Shown here one piece after another: positions 23,063 through 34,071 of a stretch of DNA of 64,000 nt. How positions within the stretch are numbered: position 1 is the stretch's first letter; each line of letters begins with the position of its first letter. The position numbers and the translations under genes were made by a program. Where the stretch lies: contig JAJQFJ010000015.1 of the NCBI GenBank assembly GCA_021201185.1, forward strand, positions 1-64,000, given 5' to 3'. Origin of the DNA: Clostridiales bacterium. GTDB taxonomy: Bacteria > Bacillota > Clostridia > Oscillospirales > Oscillospiraceae. The notes below the pieces were generated by a model that was not told where the DNA came from, ran no database searches, and saw only the letters and a program-made list of their open reading frames with translations.

Positions 23063-24403
23063 ATGAACGTGAAAAACGTAGAGAAAAAGGAAAACAACAC
23101 CGCTGAGCTGTCTGTAGAGATCAGCGCCCAGGAGTTTGACGCTGCGGTCAACAAGGTCTATGCCAAGGTAAAGGGCCAGATCACCCTGCCTGGCTTCCGC
23201 AAAGGCAAGGCCCCCCGGAAGCTGGTGGAGCGGATGTACGGCGCCGACGTGTTCTATGAGGACGCCATGGAGGAGCTGTACCCCGCCATCATGGAGGAGA
23301 TCACCAAGGATGAGTCCCTGGAGATTGTGGGCTATCCCCAGACCAACGTCCAGACCATCGGCGCAGAGGGCGTGTCCCTCACCGTCACCGTGGGCCTGAT
23401 GCCTGTGGCCACGCTGGGCCAGTATAAGGAGATCCCCGCCCCCCGGGCGGAGGTCACTGTCTCCGACGAGGAGGTGGATGCCGCGCTCCAGCCCTATATC
23501 AGCCGGGCCACCACTCAGGTCGCCGTGGACCGTCCTGCCCAGATGGGCGACACCACCGTCATCGACTTCGAGGGCTTTGTGGACGGCGTAGCCTTTGAGG
23601 GCGGCAAGGGTGAGAACCACGAGCTGAAGCTGGGCTCCGGCTCCTTCATCCCCGGCTTTGAGGACCAGCTGGTGGGCGTCTCCGCCGGAGAGGACAAGGA
23701 CGTCGTCGTCACCTTCCCTGAGGAGTACCAGGCAAAGGAGCTGGCCGGCAAGGAGGCCACCTTCAAGTGCACTGTCCATGAGGTCCGCGAGGAGCAGGCC
23801 CCCACCCTGGACGACGAGTTTGCCAAGGACGTCTCCGAGTTTGAGACTCTGGACGAGTTCAAGGCTGACCTGAAGGCGAAGAAGCTGGAGGAGAAGAACA
23901 AGAACGCCGACGAGGCGTTCCACCAGTCCGTCATGACTGCCGTCGTCAACAACGCCCAGATGGAGATTCCTGACACCATGGTGGAGTATGAGACGGACAA
24001 GATGATGGAAAACTATGAGTCCCGCATCCAGAGCATGGGTATCACCCTGGACAACTACTTGAACATGATGGGCACCAACCAGACAGAGTTCCGCGTCTCC
24101 ATCAAGGCCAGCGCCCTCCGGCAGATCCAGCAGGAGCTGGTGCTCAAGGCCATCGTTGAGGCCGAGGGCATCGAGGCCATTGAGGAGGAGATCAACGCCC
24201 ATGTCGCCGAGCTCAGCGAAGAGTACGGCATGGAGGAGGACAAGATCCGGGAGGCTCTGAACAACGAGACCCTGGCCCGGGATGTCCAGCTGAAGAAAGC
24301 CTCCGATCTGGTCTTCGCCAGCGCCGTGGCCACCGCCCCTGTGGAGGAGACTGCCGCCGAGGAGGAGGCTCCTGCCGAGGCTGAGAGCGCCGACGCCGAG
24401 TAA
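23063..24403 (+). CDS. tig: Trigger factor
   Basis: FKBP-type core VIDFEGFVDGVAFEGGKGENHELKLGSGSFIPGFEDQLVG; synteny with clpP-clpX. Confidence 0.96.
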   Translation: MNVKNVEKKENNTAELSVEISAQEFDAAVNKVYAKVKGQITLPGFRKGKAPRKLVERMYGADVFYEDAMEELYPAIMEEITKDESLEIVGYPQTNVQTIGAEGVSLTVTVGLMPVATLGQYKEIPAPRAEVTVSDEEVDAALQPYISRATTQVAVDRPAQMGDTTVIDFEGFVDGVAFEGGKGENHELKLGSGSFIPGFEDQLVGVSAGEDKDVVVTFPEEYQAKELAGKEATFKCTVHEVREEQAPTLDDEFAKDVSEFETLDEFKADLKAKKLEEKNKNADEAFHQSVMTAVVNNAQMEIPDTMVEYETDKMMENYESRIQSMGITLDNYLNMMGTNQTEFRVSIKASALRQIQQELVLKAIVEAEGIEAIEEEINAHVAELSEEYGMEEDKIREALNNETLARDVQLKKASDLVFASAVATAPVEETAAEEEAPAEAESADAE

Positions 24404-24553
24404 TTTCATTTAAGAGCAGACCGCTGCCGAATGTTCCTGCGGCGGCGGCAGAGAGAGAGAAACAGAAGGGCAGAATTTCGGTATATCCTCACAGAAGAGC
24501 CGGGTATACTGTACCATCATCTCTTCGTGTTTATGAAAAAGGAGCGTATCATT

Positions 24554-25135
24554 ATGAGTCTAGTACCTTATGTAGTGGAGCAGACCAGCCGGGGGGAGCG
24601 GAGCTATGACATCTTCTCCCGCCTGCTCAACGACCGCATCATCTTCCTCTCCGAGGAGGTCAACGACACCACCGCCTCTCTGATCGTGGCCCAGCTGCTG
24701 TACCTGGAGGCCCAGGACCCGGACAAGGACATTCAGTTCTACATTAACAGCCCCGGGGGCAGCGTCACCGCAGGCATGGCCATCTACGACACCATGCAGT
24801 ATGTCAAGTGCGACGTGTCCACCATCTGCATCGGCATGGCTGCCAGCATGGGCGCTTTCCTGCTCTCCAGCGGCGCCAAGGGCAAGCGAATCGCCCTGCC
24901 CAATGCGGAGATCATGATCCATCAGCCCTCCGCAGGCACCCAGGGCAAGGTCACCGACATGGAGATCGACCTGGAGCACTTCCTGAAGATCAAGGAGCGG
25001 TTGAACGGGATTTTGGCCGCCAATACCGGCAAGACCCCGGAGCAGGTCAAGGCGGACTCCGAGCGGGACCACTGGATGACGGCGGACGAAGCGAAGGAAT
25101 ACGGTCTGATCGACCAAATCTTTGAGCATCGGTGA
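24554..25135 (+). CDS. clpP: ATP-dependent Clp protease proteolytic subunit
   Basis: [13 protein letters not shown] (Ser), MIHQPSAG (His), ERDHWM (Asp); ATG 24554. Confidence 0.97.
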   Translation: MSLVPYVVEQTSRGERSYDIFSRLLNDRIIFLSEEVNDTTASLIVAQLLYLEAQDPDKDIQFYINSPGGSVTAGMAIYDTMQYVKCDVSTICIGMAASMGAFLLSSGAKGKRIALPNAEIMIHQPSAGTQGKVTDMEIDLEHFLKIKERLNGILAANTGKTPEQVKADSERDHWMTADEAKEYGLIDQIFEHR

Positions 25136-25182
25136 GTGAGCGGCTGCCCGCCTCACCGTGACAGAATGATGAGGAAAGCGAT

Positions 25183-26517
25183 ATGCCAAAAAAGGACGAT
25201 AGAAGGACGGTCTGCTGCTCCTTCTGCGGAAAAAGTCAGGACCGGGTGGAGCGTATCATCGCAGGACCCAACGCCTATATCTGCAACGAGTGCGTCCAGC
25301 TCTGCAATGAGATCCTGGACGATTCGGAGGACTACTTTGACGAGGATCAGGGCCGTTACGACGTAGAGATCCCGGATGTGATTCCCACGCCCAGGGAAAT
25401 TCGCCAGATTTTGGACCAGTATGTGATCGGACAGGATCAGGCCAAGGTGGCCCTCTCGGTGGCGGTATACAACCACTATAAGCGCATCTATTTCGGCGGC
25501 GGCGAGGATGTGGAGCTGCAAAAGTCCAACATCCTCCTGCTGGGCCCCACCGGCTGCGGCAAGACCTATCTGGCCCAGACCCTGGCCCGTATCCTGAAGG
25601 TGCCCTTTGCCATCGCCGACGCCACCACGCTCACCGAGGCGGGCTATGTGGGCGATGATGTGGAGAACATTCTCCTGCGCCTGGTCCAGGCCGCCGATTA
25701 CGACATCGAGCTGGCCCAGCGGGGCATCATCTATATCGACGAGATCGACAAGATCGCCCGGAAGAGCGAGAATACCTCCATCACCCGGGATGTCTCCGGC
25801 GAGGGCGTGCAGCAGGCGCTGCTGAAGATCCTGGAGGGGACTGCGGCCAATGTCCCGCCCCAGGGTGGACGGAAGCACCCTCATCAGGAGTTCATCCAGA
25901 TCGACACCACCAACATCCTCTTCATCTGCGGCGGCGCTTTCGACGGCATTGAGAAGATCATCGAAAGCCGCCTGGACGACCGGAGCATTGGCTTCGGCGC
26001 CAGCGTCCAGACGAAGAAGGAACGGGAGGAACGGGATGTCCTCTCCCATGTCCAGCCCCACGACCTGATGAAGTTCGGCATCATCCCGGAGCTGATCGGC
26101 CGTCTGCCGGTGGTCACCACCCTGACTGCCCTGAACCGGGAGCAACTGGTGCGTATCCTCACCGAGCCGAAAAACGCCCTGGTGAAGCAGTATCGCAAGC
26201 TGCTGGAGTACGACCATGTGGAGCTGGAGTTCCAGCCGGAGGCCCTGGAGGCCGCCGCAGACCTGGCTCTGGAGCGGGGCATCGGCGCCCGGGGACTGCG
26301 GACGGCGCTGGAATCCTCTATGAACGAGCTGATGTACGACATCCCGTCAGACCCCTCCATTGCCAAGGTCACCATCACTCCGGAGAGCATCCGGAAGGAG
26401 GGACAGCCGGAGATCGTCCGTGAGGAGGATCGTCTCCAGCATCCCGCTCCCCGTCTGGGGGCAAAAACCCTCAAGGAGATGCAGCACCAGCAGCGTCGCC
26501 GGGGCAACGCCTCCTGA
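25183..26517 (+). CDS. clpX: ATP-dependent Clp protease ATP-binding subunit ClpX
   Basis: C4 zinc finger [16 protein letters not shown]; Walker A GPTGCGKT. Confidence 0.97.
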   Translation: MPKKDDRRTVCCSFCGKSQDRVERIIAGPNAYICNECVQLCNEILDDSEDYFDEDQGRYDVEIPDVIPTPREIRQILDQYVIGQDQAKVALSVAVYNHYKRIYFGGGEDVELQKSNILLLGPTGCGKTYLAQTLARILKVPFAIADATTLTEAGYVGDDVENILLRLVQAADYDIELAQRGIIYIDEIDKIARKSENTSITRDVSGEGVQQALLKILEGTAANVPPQGGRKHPHQEFIQIDTTNILFICGGAFDGIEKIIESRLDDRSIGFGASVQTKKEREERDVLSHVQPHDLMKFGIIPELIGRLPVVTTLTALNREQLVRILTEPKNALVKQYRKLLEYDHVELEFQPEALEAAADLALERGIGARGLRTALESSMNELMYDIPSDPSIAKVTITPESIRKEGQPEIVREEDRLQHPAPRLGAKTLKEMQHQQRRRGNAS

Positions 26518-26538
26518 CCCACTGACCTACCATTCATT

Positions 26539-26578
26539 GGCCGCAAGTCCGCTTGAGGGTGGACTTACGGCCATTTTC
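26539..26578 (+). terminator. Terminator-like hairpin between clpX and lon
   Basis: ggccgcaagtcc-gcttgagggt-ggacttacggcc followed by atttt. Confidence 0.6.
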
Positions 26579-26595
26579 CTCCATGGAGGTATTCT

Positions 26596-29016
26596 ATGAG
26601 TGAAGCCAACATTAGCGTTGAGGAGGGCACCGTTCTCCCCACATTGGCCCTGAGAGGGCTGACCATCTTTCCCAATATGCTCGTCCACTTCGACGTGGGC
26701 CGCAAGTCGTCCATGAAGGCCCTGGAGCAGGCCATGGAGCAGGACAACCGGGTGTTCCTGGTGGCCCAGAAGTCGGTCACGGTGGAGCAGCCCGGACAAA
26801 ACGACCTTTATCGGGTAGGCACCATCTGCACAGTCCGCCAGCTCCTCCGTCTGCCGGATGACAATGTCCGGGTCATGGTAGAGGGCAGCAGCCGGGCCAT
26901 GCTGCTGGAGCTGGTGCAGGAGAGGCCCTGCCTCACCGCTGTCGTGCAGGAAGTCCCTGCCCCGCCTGTGGAGCCCGGCACCCCCAGGAGCGAGGCCGTC
27001 ATCCGCCAGGCCTATGAGCTGTTTGGCCATTATGGGGAGCTGTCAGAGCGGCTCTCCGCCGACCTGATGCTGAATGTGTACAACAGCCGTGACCCCGGCT
27101 ATATCGCCGACTATATCGCCCAGAATATCCCCCTGCGGGGAGAGGACAAGCAGTCCATCCTGGACGAGTTCCGCCCGGTCCGCCGTCTGGAGAAGATGAA
27201 CCAGATTTTGGCGAGAGAGCTCCAGGTGCTCTCGGTAGAGCGGGACCTGGAGGGCAAGATTCGGGAGCATATGGATCAGAACCAGCGGGACTATTACCTC
27301 CGGGAACAGCTGAAGGTCATTCAGTCCGAGCTGGGGGAGGGGGGCGACCCGGATGATGAAATTCTAGAATATCGCCAGAAGATCGCCAAGGCCCGCCTGC
27401 CCAAGGAGGTGGAGGACAAGCTGAACAAGGAGCTGCGCCGCCTGGAGAAGCAGCCCTTTGGCTCTGCGGAGGCCGCCGTCTCCCGGAACTATCTGGACCT
27501 CTGCCTGGAGCTGCCCTGGACGAAACGGAGCCGGGAGCGGCTGAACGTGGAGACGGCCCGGAAAATCCTGGACGCCGACCACTACGGCATGGACAAGGTG
27601 AAGGAGCGTATCCTGGAGTTTCTGGCAGTCAAGCAGCTGTCTCCCGATCTGAAGGGGCAGATTCTCTGCCTCTACGGCCCTCCCGGCGTGGGCAAGACCT
27701 CCATCGCCGCCTCGGTGGCAAAGGCCACAAACCGGAAGATGGCCCGGGTGTCCCTGGGCGGTATCCATGACGAGGCGGAGATCCGGGGCCACCGAAAGAC
27801 CTATATCGGGGCCATGCCAGGGCGCATCATCACCGCCATTTCCAAGGCGGGCACCTGCAACCCGCTTATCCTGCTGGACGAGATCGACAAGCTGGGCTCA
27901 GACCAGCGCAGCGACCCGGCCTCCGCTCTGCTGGAGGTGCTGGATGCCGAGCAGAACAGCACCTTCCGGGACAATTTCCTGGAGCTGCCCTTCGACCTGT
28001 CTGACGTGCTGTTCATTACCACCGCAAACGACCTGTCCACCGTGCCCCGTCCTCTGCTGGACCGGATGGAACTCATTGAGCTGGGCAGCTACACCGACGA
28101 GGAGAAGCTGCAGATCGCCCGGCGGCACCTGCTCCCCAAGGAGCTCAGGCGCCACGGCCTGAAGGCCAGTCAGTTCCGCATCACCGACGACGCCATCCGG
28201 GAGATCATCTCCGGCTACACCAGAGAGTCCGGCGTCCGCCTCCTGGAGCGGAAGCTGGCCGACCTGTGCCGGAAGGCCGCCATGGAGCTGGTGAGCGGCG
28301 AGGTCAAGCGGGTCAACATCAACGGCGACCAGTTGGAGCGCTATCTCGGTCCCCGACGCTATCAGCCGGAAAAGCTGGAACGGACTCCCCAGGTGGGGCT
28401 GGTCAACGGCCTTGCCTGGACCAGCGTAGGGGGAGAGCTGCTGGAGGTAGAGGTGAACGCCGTCCCCGGTTCCGGCAAGGTAGAGCCTACCGGCAACCTG
28501 GGGAAGGTGATGGAGGAGTCCTGTCACTCCGCCATCTCCTATATCCGCAGCCGCACCCAGGAGCTGGGCATCGACCCGGATTTCTACAAGACGAAGGATA
28601 TCCACATCCACTTCCCCGAGGCGGCTACCCCCAAGGACGGCCCCTCTGCCGGCATCGCCATCACCACCGCCATCGTCTCTGCCCTCACAGGGGCGAGAGT
28701 GAAATGTGGCCTAGCCATGACGGGGGAGGTCACCCTCCGGGGCCGTGTGCTGGCCATCGGCGGACTGAAGGAAAAGACCATGGCCGCCTATCGCAACGGC
28801 ATCCAGACGGTCATCATCCCGGCAGATAACGAGAAGGACCTGACCGAAATCAACCAGACCGTCCGCTCCGCCCTCCGGTTCGTCACGGTGGAGCAGGTGG
28901 ACCAGGTGCTGGCCGAGGCACTGGACTTCTCCTCCGCCGCCGTACAGCCCAATCTGAGCGCCCTCCACGGCGGCGTACAGCCGTCTGCCCTCAGGCCCGG
29001 GGCCATCCCACAGTGA
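26596..29016 (+). CDS. lon: Endopeptidase La (Lon)
   Basis: GPPGVGKTS, PKDGPSAG catalytic Ser, GGLKEKTMAA catalytic Lys. Confidence 0.97.
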   Translation: MSEANISVEEGTVLPTLALRGLTIFPNMLVHFDVGRKSSMKALEQAMEQDNRVFLVAQKSVTVEQPGQNDLYRVGTICTVRQLLRLPDDNVRVMVEGSSRAMLLELVQERPCLTAVVQEVPAPPVEPGTPRSEAVIRQAYELFGHYGELSERLSADLMLNVYNSRDPGYIADYIAQNIPLRGEDKQSILDEFRPVRRLEKMNQILARELQVLSVERDLEGKIREHMDQNQRDYYLREQLKVIQSELGEGGDPDDEILEYRQKIAKARLPKEVEDKLNKELRRLEKQPFGSAEAAVSRNYLDLCLELPWTKRSRERLNVETARKILDADHYGMDKVKERILEFLAVKQLSPDLKGQILCLYGPPGVGKTSIAASVAKATNRKMARVSLGGIHDEAEIRGHRKTYIGAMPGRIITAISKAGTCNPLILLDEIDKLGSDQRSDPASALLEVLDAEQNSTFRDNFLELPFDLSDVLFITTANDLSTVPRPLLDRMELIELGSYTDEEKLQIARRHLLPKELRRHGLKASQFRITDDAIREIISGYTRESGVRLLERKLADLCRKAAMELVSGEVKRVNINGDQLERYLGPRRYQPEKLERTPQVGLVNGLAWTSVGGELLEVEVNAVPGSGKVEPTGNLGKVMEESCHSAISYIRSRTQELGIDPDFYKTKDIHIHFPEAATPKDGPSAGIAITTAIVSALTGARVKCGLAMTGEVTLRGRVLAIGGLKEKTMAAYRNGIQTVIIPADNEKDLTEINQTVRSALRFVTVEQVDQVLAEALDFSSAAVQPNLSALHGGVQPSALRPGAIPQ

Positions 29017-29031
29017 CAGTGAGGTAAATGC

Positions 29032-29622
29032 ATGAATCTGAATCAGGCAGAATTTGTCATTGGGGCCACCGCGCCCAAGGACTTTATCCACAGCTCCCTG
29101 CCCCAGATTGCCTTTGCAGGCCGCTCCAATGTGGGGAAAAGCTCAGTCATTAACTGTCTCCTCAACCGGAAGAACTTTGCCCGGGTGGGCTCCGCCCCCG
29201 GCAAGACCAGTCAGGTGAACTACTTCCTCATCGACCGTCAGCTCTATCTGGTGGACCTGCCGGGCTACGGATACGCCAAGGTCTCCAAGCAGGAGCGGGA
29301 GCGGTGGGGACGGCTGATGGAGGCCTATTTCGCCTCCGGCCTCATCACCACAGGCGTTCAGATCGTGGACGCCCGGCATAAGCCCACCGCCGACGATGTG
29401 ACCATGATGGAGTGGTTCAAATCCACCGGCTGTCCGGTGACGGTGGTGGCCAACAAGCTGGACAAGCTGAAAAAGAGCGAGATCGAGCCGAACCTCCGCT
29501 GTATCCGGGAGACTCTGTCGCTGGGGGAGAGCGACGTTCTCCTGCCCTTTTCCGCTGAAAAGCGGACGGGAGTAGAGAACCTCCGGCAGCAGCTGTTCGG
29601 TCAGCCGGGTATCTCCAAATAA
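29032..29622 (+). CDS. engB: Ribosome biogenesis GTPase YsxC/EngB
   Basis: GRSNVGKSSVIN, DLPGYGYAKVSKQE. Confidence 0.95.
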   Translation: MNLNQAEFVIGATAPKDFIHSSLPQIAFAGRSNVGKSSVINCLLNRKNFARVGSAPGKTSQVNYFLIDRQLYLVDLPGYGYAKVSKQERERWGRLMEAYFASGLITTGVQIVDARHKPTADDVTMMEWFKSTGCPVTVVANKLDKLKKSEIEPNLRCIRETLSLGESDVLLPFSAEKRTGVENLRQQLFGQPGISK

Positions 29623-29636
29623 ATTGAGCGATTTTC

Positions 29637-29675
29637 AGGCCGCAGGCAGAACTTTTTCTGTCTGCGGCTTGTGTT
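29637..29675 (+). terminator. Rho-independent terminator after engB
   Basis: gccgcaggcaga-actttt-tctgtctgcggcttgtgtttt. Confidence 0.75.
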
Positions 29676-29697
29676 TTCCCGCCAGTTTCGGTATAAT
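29669..29697 (+). promoter_or_regulatory. Putative promoter of the M50 protease/scpAB operon
   Basis: TTGTGT-N17-TATAAT. Confidence 0.6.
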
Positions 29698-29763
29698 GAT
29701 ATTCAATATAGCAGGTTGTTGCGGCGATCACGCCGATTCTTTCGATCTGGGAGGTTTTTCCCC

Positions 29764-30465
29764 TTGTCCTTTCTCAATACTCTGGGGAGTATTTTCGACT
29801 ATCAGGCATTGCTGGTTCTGCTCATCCGGGCGGGGGTGGCGCTGCTCTGTCTCTCCGTCCATGAGCTGTGCCACGGCCTGGCCGCCTGGAAGCTGGGAGA
29901 CCCCACCGCCCGACGGGCCGGGCGGCTTTCTCTGAACCCGTTGCGGCACATCGATCCTCTGGGCTTTATCCTGCTGGTGGTGGCGGGCTTTGGCTGGGCC
30001 AAGCCGGTGCCGGTGAACCCCAACTATTTCAAAAAGCCAAAGCAGGGCATGGCCATCACCGCCCTGGCAGGTCCCTGCTCCAACTTTGTCATGAGCATCC
30101 TCTCCGCCGCTTTGCTGAGCCTGCTCTACACCCTGGGGGTGGGCGATACCGAGGCGGGCTTCTGGGTCATGGCGGCGTTGGCAGTCATGATGTGGCTGAA
30201 CCTGGGCCTGGGGGTCTTTAATCTGTTCCCCATCCCACCTCTGGACGGCTCCAAGGTGCTGTTCTCCTTTCTGCCTGACCGCATTTACAACGCCATTCTC
30301 CGCTATGAGCGGTATATCATGCTCCTGCTCTTTGCCCTGGTGTTCTTCGGCGTGCTGGATACGCCGTTGAGCTATCTCATGAACCTGCTGGCAAACGGCA
30401 TCTGCACCCTGACCGGTCTGCCCATGGGCGTGCTGGCCGTACTGCTCAACTACATTTACGCCTGA
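29764..30465 (+). CDS. Site-2 protease family (M50) membrane metalloprotease
   Basis: VHELCHGLAAWKLGD (HExxH), FNLFPIPPLDGSKVL; TTG start 29764 preferred. Confidence 0.88.
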   Translation: MSFLNTLGSIFDYQALLVLLIRAGVALLCLSVHELCHGLAAWKLGDPTARRAGRLSLNPLRHIDPLGFILLVVAGFGWAKPVPVNPNYFKKPKQGMAITALAGPCSNFVMSILSAALLSLLYTLGVGDTEAGFWVMAALAVMMWLNLGLGVFNLFPIPPLDGSKVLFSFLPDRIYNAILRYERYIMLLLFALVFFGVLDTPLSYLMNLLANGICTLTGLPMGVLAVLLNYIYA

Positions 30466-30476
30466 GAGGTGAGGGG

Positions 30477-31265
30477 ATGGACGCACCGCTTTACCATCTG
30501 GAGGGCGTGGTCAAGACCCGGACGGAGCCGGCCGATTTCGACGGCCCTCTCGACCTGATCCTCGCCCTTCTGAGCAAAAATAAAATGGAAATTCAGGACA
30601 TCCAGATCTCCCTCATCCTGGACCAGTATATGGCCTGGATGGACCGGAGAAAGGAGCTGGATCTGGAGGTCGCCAGCGAATTTGTGGCCATGGCGGCCCA
30701 ACTGGTCTACATCAAGACCCGTATGCTGCTGAGCATCCACGATGAGGAGGCCATCTCCGAGATGGAGGAACTGATCGCCTCGCTGGAGGAGCGGCAGCGG
30801 CACGAAAATTTCAAAAAGATCAAATCGGTGGTCCCGGAGCTGCTGGGCCGCTACGAGGTGGGACGGGATTGCCTGACCCGCCCTCAGGAGCCGCTCACGC
30901 CGGACAAGACCTATCGCTATGTCCACCAGCCGGAGGATATCTGCCAGGCCATGAAAGCCGTCCTCAGCCGGAGCGGAGAGACGCCTCCCAGTCCGGAAAA
31001 GGCATTCCGGGGCATCGTTGGCCGGGAGCCATACCCCGTGGCCAGCAAGGCCCGGGAGATTTTGGGCCGCCTGGTACACAGCGGCGTGACCTATTTCAAG
31101 TCGCTGTTTCAGGGCAGTCGCTCCCGGTCGGAGATCGTGGCCACCTTCCTGGCCATTCTGGAACTGTGCAAGGCCAGCCGAATCCGTCTGGCAGGCTCTG
31201 CCGGGGACTGCACCGTTATCAAGACTGACGCCCCGGCAGAGCCTGGCGGCGGGACCGGAGCATAA
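30477..31265 (+). CDS. scpA: Segregation and condensation protein A
   Basis: FDGPLDLILALLSKNKMEIQDIQISLI. Confidence 0.95.
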   Translation: MDAPLYHLEGVVKTRTEPADFDGPLDLILALLSKNKMEIQDIQISLILDQYMAWMDRRKELDLEVASEFVAMAAQLVYIKTRMLLSIHDEEAISEMEELIASLEERQRHENFKKIKSVVPELLGRYEVGRDCLTRPQEPLTPDKTYRYVHQPEDICQAMKAVLSRSGETPPSPEKAFRGIVGREPYPVASKAREILGRLVHSGVTYFKSLFQGSRSRSEIVATFLAILELCKASRIRLAGSAGDCTVIKTDAPAEPGGGTGA

Positions 31266-31277
31266 ACAGGAGCATAT

Positions 31278-31892
31278 ATGGAAAAACTGGAAGAGAAAGA
31301 GCTGTTGTCCGCTCTGGAGGCCATCCTGTTTGCCGCGGGAGAGCCCATCACGTTGGAACGCCTCAGCCTGGCACTGGAGGAGGAGCCCGCCACCGTCGAA
31401 GAATGTTGTAAAAAGCTGGGGGACAGCTATCGCTATGAGCGCCGGGGCATCCGGCTGCTCCAGCTGGAGGGCAGCTATCAGCTCTGCTCCGCCCCGGAGT
31501 ACGCCGGGCGCATCCGGAAGGCCCTGGAGCGGCGGAAGCCGCCTCAGCTCTCCCAGCCCGCCCTGGAGGTGCTCTCCATCATCGCCTACTATCAGCCCAC
31601 CACCCGGGCCTATATCGAGCAGGTCCGGGGAGTAGACTCCTCCTACACCGTCAATCTGCTGCTGGAGCGGGGACTGATCGAGGAGGCAGGACGGTTGGCC
31701 GTTCCGGGCCGTCCCGCCCTGTTCCGCACCACCAACAAATTCCTGCGCTGCTTCAATCTCTCCAGTCTGGAGGAGCTTCCGCCCCTGCCTCAGACCGGGG
31801 AGGAGAACAAGCTACGTCTGGAGCTGCAACAGGCGAACGATCTGCGCCGTCAGGAGCAGGAGAGCCCGCCGGAACCGGAGGCGAAGCAATGA
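31278..31892 (+). CDS. scpB: Segregation and condensation protein B
   Basis: LSALEAILFAAGEPI; PALEVLSIIAYYQPTTRAYIEQVRGVDS. Confidence 0.95.
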   Translation: MEKLEEKELLSALEAILFAAGEPITLERLSLALEEEPATVEECCKKLGDSYRYERRGIRLLQLEGSYQLCSAPEYAGRIRKALERRKPPQLSQPALEVLSIIAYYQPTTRAYIEQVRGVDSSYTVNLLLERGLIEEAGRLAVPGRPALFRTTNKFLRCFNLSSLEELPPLPQTGEENKLRLELQQANDLRRQEQESPPEPEAKQ

Positions 31893-31893
31893 G

Positions 31894-32559
31894 ATGACAG
31901 GCTGGATCATTTTTCTCATTATCCTCCTTCTGCTGTTCCTGCTGACGCTGGTCCGGGTGGGAGTGGAATTCTCCTATGGGGAGGAGGGCATTTCCCTGCG
32001 GATTCGGCTGGGTAAGATTCACATCACCCTGCTTCCTCAAAAGCCGAAGCCGGAAAAGCAGGAGAAGAAGGCAAAAAAGCCCCGGGAGGCAAAGAAGAAG
32101 GAGCCCCAGGAGGCGCCGACGGAGGAGCAAAAGAAGGGCGGCCTGCCCCTGCCGCTGATGGAGCTGATCTCCCTGGCTATCGACGCCGTGGGGCAGCTGC
32201 TCTCCCGACTCCAGATCGACACCCTGGAGATTCGATACACCATCGCCGGAAAGGACGACCCGGCCAACGCGGCCATCCAATATGGGATGATTTGCGCCGG
32301 AGCGGGTGGACTGGTCCCGGTGCTGGAAAATACATTCTACTGCATCAAACGTCGGGACATCGACGCCCAGGTGGATTTTGAAGCCCGGGAGTCCCTGATC
32401 TGGCTACGACTGGCCCTCTCCATCCGGATCGGCCAGGTGCTGTCCATCGCTCTGCGCCTTGGATGGCGGTTCCTGAGATCCTATCTCGCCCACCAAAAAG
32501 AACAACAGAAAGAAACACAGGAGGGAACAAACCATGGAACAGAAGCATCCGATCAATGA
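31894..32559 (+). CDS. DUF2953 family protein
   Basis: TM N-terminus and DUF2953-like C-terminus; conserved position before ytfJ. Confidence 0.8.
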   Translation: MTGWIIFLIILLLLFLLTLVRVGVEFSYGEEGISLRIRLGKIHITLLPQKPKPEKQEKKAKKPREAKKKEPQEAPTEEQKKGGLPLPLMELISLAIDAVGQLLSRLQIDTLEIRYTIAGKDDPANAAIQYGMICAGAGGLVPVLENTFYCIKRRDIDAQVDFEARESLIWLRLALSIRIGQVLSIALRLGWRFLRSYLAHQKEQQKETQEGTNHGTEASDQ

Positions 32560-32953
32560 CGTGCTGAACATGACGATGGAGCGGCTGAAGGAGATGGTGG
32601 ATGTCAACACCGTCGTCGGCAAGCCTATCACCACCCCGGACGGCGTCACCGTCATCCCCATCTCCAAGGTCAGCCTGGGCTTTGCCTCCGGCGGGTCCGA
32701 CTTTGCGCCGAAAAATCTGCCTGCGGACAAGGCCAACTGCTTCGGCGGCGGCTCCGGGGCCGGGGTCAGCGTGGTACCCGTCTCCTTCCTGGTCATTCAT
32801 GGGGACAATGTGCGCATCATCAACGCCAATCCCATGCCTGACGGCACAGTGGAGAAGGCCATCAATCTGGTCCCGGAGGTGGTGGACAAGGTGACCGCCG
32901 TCATTTCCGAGATGCAGAGCAAGAAGAAAACCGAGGAGGAGCAGGCCCAGTGA
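32534..32953 (+). CDS. ytfJ: GerW/YtfJ family sporulation protein
   Basis: MKEMVDVNTVVGKPITTPDGVTVIPISKVSLGFASGGSDF...GGGSGAGVSVVPVSFLV. Confidence 0.93.
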   Translation: MEQKHPINDVLNMTMERLKEMVDVNTVVGKPITTPDGVTVIPISKVSLGFASGGSDFAPKNLPADKANCFGGGSGAGVSVVPVSFLVIHGDNVRIINANPMPDGTVEKAINLVPEVVDKVTAVISEMQSKKKTEEEQAQ

Positions 32954-32991
32954 GCCGCTTTCCCGAGTAACATCAACTGAGGTGAAACAGC

Positions 32992-34071
32992 TTGAAGCTT
33001 AGAAAAGTTCTGGGGGTCGTTTTATCCCTGCTGCTGGTGGTGGGGATGATCCCCGCCGCCTCCGCTGCGGAGGACGCGCCGGAGAATTCGGCCACCTCCA
33101 CCGTGGTCATGGACGCCTATACCGGCCAGATCATCTACGAAAAGAACGCCGATGAGCAGCGGCCTATCGCCAGCATCACCAAGATCATGACGGCCTACCT
33201 GGCAGTAGAGGACATGACCCTGGATGATGAGCGGCTGGACGAAATCTATACCGTCTCAGAGCACGCCGCCAATTCAGACGAGGGAGGCACCTCTCTCTAT
33301 CTGGAGGCCGGGGACACTGTGACCTTTGAGGTGCTGCTCTACGGCACCATGCTCCGCTCCGGCAACGACGCCGCTGTCGCTCTGGCAGAGGCCTGTGCTG
33401 ACGGGGATGAGGACGCCTTCATCGAAATGATGAACGCCAAGGCGGAGGAGCTGGGGATGACCAACACTCACTTTAGCAGCACCAACGGCCTGGTGGATGA
33501 GGACAACTACTCCACCGCACGGGATATGGCTGTCCTGGCCCAGGTGGCCATGCAGAATGAGCTGTTTGCCAAAATCGTCTCCACCTGGTACATCGAGGTC
33601 GGTGGCTACGAGATCGAGAACCACAACAACCTGCTCCAGCTCATGGACGGCTGTATCGGCGTCAAGACCGGCTGGACCACTCTGGCGGGCCGGACGCTGG
33701 TTTCCTGCGCCGAGCGGGACGGCTCCAAATTTATCATCGTTACCCTGAACGATGCCAACGACTACGAGGATCACGAAAATCTCTACGACTGGGCCTTCGA
33801 GAACTACCCCGCCAACGTTCTCTGTGAGGAGGGGGAGGAGGTCGCCACCTTCCACATCGGCAACCAGGACGTGCCTCTGCTGGCGGCCAGCACCCTGACC
33901 GCCTCCGTGGCCTCCTCTTCGGAAAATCCCATCCAGTGCAGCCTCTCTCTGCCCAGTAAGGTCAGCGGCGCCATCTCCAAGGGCGAGGTGGCCGGGACCG
34001 CCACCTATATGGTCAATGGGGAAGTCATTGGCACGGTAGAACTGCTCTACGGAGCCATTGTGGTCAACTGA
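32992..34071 (+). CDS. D-alanyl-D-alanine carboxypeptidase (DacF-like)
   Basis: Signal peptide; SITK, SGN, KTG motifs; TTG start. Confidence 0.92.
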   Translation: MKLRKVLGVVLSLLLVVGMIPAASAAEDAPENSATSTVVMDAYTGQIIYEKNADEQRPIASITKIMTAYLAVEDMTLDDERLDEIYTVSEHAANSDEGGTSLYLEAGDTVTFEVLLYGTMLRSGNDAAVALAEACADGDEDAFIEMMNAKAEELGMTNTHFSSTNGLVDEDNYSTARDMAVLAQVAMQNELFAKIVSTWYIEVGGYEIENHNNLLQLMDGCIGVKTGWTTLAGRTLVSCAERDGSKFIIVTLNDANDYEDHENLYDWAFENYPANVLCEEGEEVATFHIGNQDVPLLAASTLTASVASSSENPIQCSLSLPSKVSGAISKGEVAGTATYMVNGEVIGTVELLYGAIVVN